Assembly: GCA_964345925.1 (NCBI GenBank)
Contig: CAYFSP010000053.1
Coordinates: 1 to 9,130, forward strand
Source: Miniphocaeibacter sp964345925
GTDB lineage: Bacteria > Bacillota > Clostridia > Tissierellales > Peptoniphilaceae
Length of the DNA: 9,130 nucleotides
Direction of reading: 5' to 3'
In this document: in pieces, positions 6,802-9,130 of the stretch
Numbering within the stretch: position 1 is the first letter of the stretch
Layout of the letters: every line of letters begins with the position of its first letter
The notes under the pieces: generated by a model
Databases searched by the model: none
What the model was told of the DNA's origin: nothing
What the model saw: the letters and a program-made list of their open reading frames with translations, nothing else
Program-made: the position numbers and the translations under genes

Positions 6802-7622
6802 ATGTTTAAAGAAATACTAGTAAATGTAAGAAAAAAATCACCATTAATACATAATATTACAAATTATGTAACTGTAAATGACTGTGCAAATATTGTTTTA
6901 GCATGTGGAGCATCACCTATTATGGCTGATGAGAAAGATGAGGTATCTGAAATAGTTTCTATTAGCAGTGGTCTTAATATAAACATCGGTACTTTAAACT
7001 CTAGAACATTGGAGTCGATGATAATAGCGGGAAAGAAAGCAAATGAATTGGAAATTCCAGTTACTTTAGATCCAGTTGGAGTTGGTGCGACAAGTTTAAG
7101 GAAAAAGGCAGTTGAAAAACTAATGGATCAAGTAAAGTTTAAAGTTATTTGTGGAAACACTTCAGAGATAAAATATATTGCATTAGGTTCTGGATTTGTA
7201 AAGGGTGTTGATGCAAATGAAGAAGATGAAATCAATGATGATAATATAGATTATTTTATAGATTTAGGAAAAAATTAGCTATTAGTACTAATTCAAAAAT
7301 TGCAATGACAGGAAAAATAGATATTATAACAGATGGAAAAAAAGTGTTTTTAGTAAAAAATGGAAATGCAATGATGAATAAAGTGACAGGAACTGGTTGT
7401 CAATTGTCAGCTTTAATAAATTCCTATATTTCTGCAAATGAAGACAATATTTTAGAAGCTACATTTGTAGCTGTTTCCTCTATGGAAATTGCAGGCGAAT
7501 TAGCTTTTAATCGTCTTAATGAAAATGATGGAAACATTACATATAGAAATTATATTATTGATGAAATTTTTAATATGAATGAAGAGAAGATTAGGAGAAA
7601 TATAAATTATGAGATTAGATAA
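6802..7622 (+). pseudogene. thiM: Hydroxyethylthiazole kinase ThiM, disrupted by one frameshift
   Basis: ThiM phosphorylates 4-methyl-5-(2-hydroxyethyl)thiazole for thiamin salvage. The first frame (6802-7278, 158 residues) carries LIHNITNYVTVND, DPVGVGAT and CGNTSEI. It ends at TAG just after an A6 run (7269-7274). One extra base there joins it to the second frame (to 7622), which reads LAISTNSKIAMTG and then VTGTGCQLSAL with the catalytic cysteine (about residue 200). The joined protein would be about 273 residues, the normal length. A good ribosome binding site (AGGAG, 6791-6795) sets the start. It is the first gene after the TPP riboswitch, and its end overlaps thiE by 14 bases. As written, the first fragment lacks the catalytic loop and should be inactive. 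The break is either real or a lost base in a homopolymer. Confidence 0.9.
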
Positions 7623-8247
7623 AGGTGATATTTTACTTTATGGTGTAACGGATAGTAGATGGACAACAAATAAAACTTTAGAAGAACAGGTTGAAGAAGC
7701 TATAATTGGTGGGGCTACTTGTATTCAATTAAGGGAAAAAGAATTAAATGATGAAGAATTTATAAAAAAAGCCTTTAAAATTAAGGAAGTATGTAAAAAA
7801 TATAATATTCCATTATTTATAAACGATAATGTAAAAATAGTAATAAAATGTAATTCTGAAGGAGTTCATATTGGGCAATCGGATATGAATGTTGTAGAAG
7901 TGAGAAAATTAGTTGGAGATGAAATGATAATTGGAGTTTCCGCTACTAATTTAGAGGAGGCGTTAATTGCTGAAGAACAAGGTGCTGATTATTTAGGAGT
8001 AGGTACAATGTTTACGACAAATGTCAAAGATGATGCAATTGCTGTATCAATAGATGAACTAACAGAGATTTGTAATAGAGTTTCCATTCCCGTATGTGCA
8101 ATAGGAGGAATAAATTTAGAAAATATGGAAGAATTGAAAAATTCAGGAGTTGATGGATTTGCCATAGTATCTGCAATTTTCTCAAAGGATAATATTACAG
8201 AAGCAACGAAAAAATTACTTGTAAAAGCGAAGGGAATAGTAGAATAA
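7609..8247 (+). CDS. thiE: Thiamin phosphate synthase
   Basis: ThiE condenses hydroxymethylpyrimidine diphosphate with thiazole phosphate to give thiamin phosphate in the cytosol. It has 212 residues, the normal size for this TIM-barrel enzyme. Expected motifs appear in order: IQLREKE (39-45), INDN (71-74), GVHIGQSD (85-92), GVSATN (109-114), YLGVGTMFTT followed by Lys140, and CAIGGIN (163-169). These are the pyrophosphate- and substrate-binding loops. The residues usually seen as GPVFPT are here GTMFTT, an accepted kind of variation. The ATG lies inside the end of thiM, with AGGAGA at 7593-7598 upstream, and thiD follows after two bases. It is controlled by the TPP riboswitch. Confidence 0.96.
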   Translation: MRLDKGDILLYGVTDSRWTTNKTLEEQVEEAIIGGATCIQLREKELNDEEFIKKAFKIKEVCKKYNIPLFINDNVKIVIKCNSEGVHIGQSDMNVVEVRKLVGDEMIIGVSATNLEEALIAEEQGADYLGVGTMFTTNVKDDAIAVSIDELTEICNRVSIPVCAIGGINLENMEELKNSGVDGFAIVSAIFSKDNITEATKKLLVKAKGIVE

Positions 8248-8249
8248 AT

Positions 8250-9029
8250 ATGAAGAAGGTTTTAACAATAGCTGGCTCCGACTGTAGTGGCGGTGCTGGT
8301 ATTCAGGCGGATTTAAAAACTATAGCTGCACATGGACTATATGGTATGTCTGTAATTACAGCATTAACAGCTCAAAACACCATGGGAGTTACAGGAATTG
8401 ATAATATTTCACCAGAATTTATCGAACAGCAAATGGACTGTATATTTAATGATATAGTGCCAGATGCAATAAAAATAGGAATGGTTTCAAATATTGACGC
8501 AATATATGCAATTGTTAGAAAGTTAAAAGAATATAATGGAAAAAACATTGTGGTAGATCCGGTTATGATAGCAACGAGTGGCTCAAAATTACTTGATGAA
8601 AATGCAAGGGAAACTATTATAAAAGAATTATTTCCACTTTCTATGGTGATTACTCCAAATATTTCAGAAGCTGAGGTAATTGCTAATATAAAAATTGAAA
8701 AAGAAGATGATATGGAAAAAGCTGCAAAGATAATTTCCAACTATAATGTAAAAAATATTTTAATAAAAGGAGGTCATTTGGAGAACTCAGCAAATGATTT
8801 ACTGTATAGCAATGGAAATAGTATATGGTTTAAGTCAGAAAGTATTGACAATGACAATACCCATGGAACAGGATGTACTCTGTCATCAGCAATAGCTTGT
8901 AATTTGGCAAAGGGTCTTTCAGTAGAGGACAGTATAAAAAGTGCAAAGGAATACATTACAGGTGCTATAGCTGATAAACTGGACTTAGGAAAAGGTCATG
9001 GCCCATTAAATCATATGTATAAATTGTAA
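8250..9029 (+). CDS. thiD: Hydroxymethylpyrimidine / phosphomethylpyrimidine kinase
   Basis: ThiD phosphorylates hydroxymethylpyrimidine twice to give the diphosphate used by ThiE. It has 259 residues, typical for the family. Key features are the N-terminal AGSDCSGGAGIQADLK (8-23), TAQNT (40-44), VDPVM (102-106), ITPN..EAE, the ILIKGGH segment, and HGTGCTLSSAI with catalytic Cys209. The start lies two bases after the thiE stop. Only a weak purine stretch precedes it (about 8228-8235), so translation probably depends on coupling to thiE. It is the last gene of the riboswitch-controlled operon. Homologues that act on pyridoxal exist, but the operon context makes the thiamin role clear. Confidence 0.95.
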   Translation: MKKVLTIAGSDCSGGAGIQADLKTIAAHGLYGMSVITALTAQNTMGVTGIDNISPEFIEQQMDCIFNDIVPDAIKIGMVSNIDAIYAIVRKLKEYNGKNIVVDPVMIATSGSKLLDENARETIIKELFPLSMVITPNISEAEVIANIKIEKEDDMEKAAKIISNYNVKNILIKGGHLENSANDLLYSNGNSIWFKSESIDNDNTHGTGCTLSSAIACNLAKGLSVEDSIKSAKEYITGAIADKLDLGKGHGPLNHMYKL

Positions 9030-9039
9030 TATATATTGA

Positions 9040-9074
9040 ATATCTTAAATAGTCCAAAGGATTATTTAAGATAT
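9040..9074. other. Long hairpin downstream of thiD, no T run
   Basis: A 12-base perfect inverted repeat (9040-9051 with 9063-9074) extends inward by four more pairs, one of them G-T, to a loop of AAA. This gives about 16 pairs. It begins 11 bases after the thiD stop. Neither side carries a proper T run, so it is not a standard intrinsic terminator. It may mark the 3' end of the operon transcript or stabilise it. Bases 9075-9130 show no gene or other recognisable element. Confidence 0.5.
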
Positions 9075-9130
9075 AAAGAGCCTGTGAAAAAAAGTCTGTA
9101 AATAAAGCCTTCTATGATAAGATAAAAAAT

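Noticed and set aside
3100..7622. Programmed -1 ribosomal frameshifting as the general explanation for murP and thiM
   Set aside because: murP also has a TAA in frame and a second frame change with no slippery heptamer, and neither gene family is known to use programmed frameshifting; it is kept only as a test in the findings.
8372..8956. Two open frames on the minus strand within thiD
   Set aside because: The plus-strand thiD shows its complete set of family motifs here; the reverse frames have no family pattern or start signals.

Overview
The window is AT-rich DNA with strong GGAGG-type ribosome binding sites, short intergenic gaps and several hairpin-plus-T-run terminators. Together with the gene content this points to a low-GC Gram-positive bacterium (Firmicutes, most likely a clostridial or tissierellid anaerobe). 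The species cannot be named from the sequence alone.

Region 1 (1-4569) is a locus for recovering N-acetylmuramic acid (MurNAc) from cell-wall turnover. A MurR/RpiR-type regulator on the minus strand (24-887) is divergent from mupG (6-phospho-N-acetylmuramidase), murQ (MurNAc-6-P etherase) and murP (PTS EIIBC permease). A perfect 19-base palindrome in the divergent intergenic region is a good candidate for the regulator's operator. In the expected scheme MurP imports and phosphorylates MurNAc or GlcNAc-MurNAc-type fragments, MupG splits the phosphorylated disaccharide, MurQ removes the lactyl ether to give GlcNAc-6-P, and MurR senses MurNAc-6-P. As written, murP is broken in three places (two single-base frame changes and one in-frame TAA), although its motifs and overall length are otherwise well kept. 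A terminator closes the operon.

Region 2 (4570-6550) holds two stand-alone genes: a MATE-family multidrug/cation antiporter and a small YjdM/PhnA-family zinc-ribbon protein with its own promoter and terminator.

Region 3 (6551-9130) is a thiamin salvage operon. A promoter, a TPP riboswitch and a transcription terminator hairpin precede thiM, thiE and thiD, which are packed with overlaps or 2-base gaps. ThiM and ThiD phosphorylate the thiazole and pyrimidine moieties and ThiE joins them to thiamin phosphate. thiM is split by one missing base in an A run of the same GG-A6 form as the first murP lesion. A long hairpin without a T run follows thiD. No gene is visible in the last 100 bases.

I see no phage, insertion sequence, CRISPR array, tRNA or rRNA, and nothing that amounts to a new biological system. 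The most notable points are the broken murP and thiM, the operator-like palindrome and the probable TTG start of mupG.
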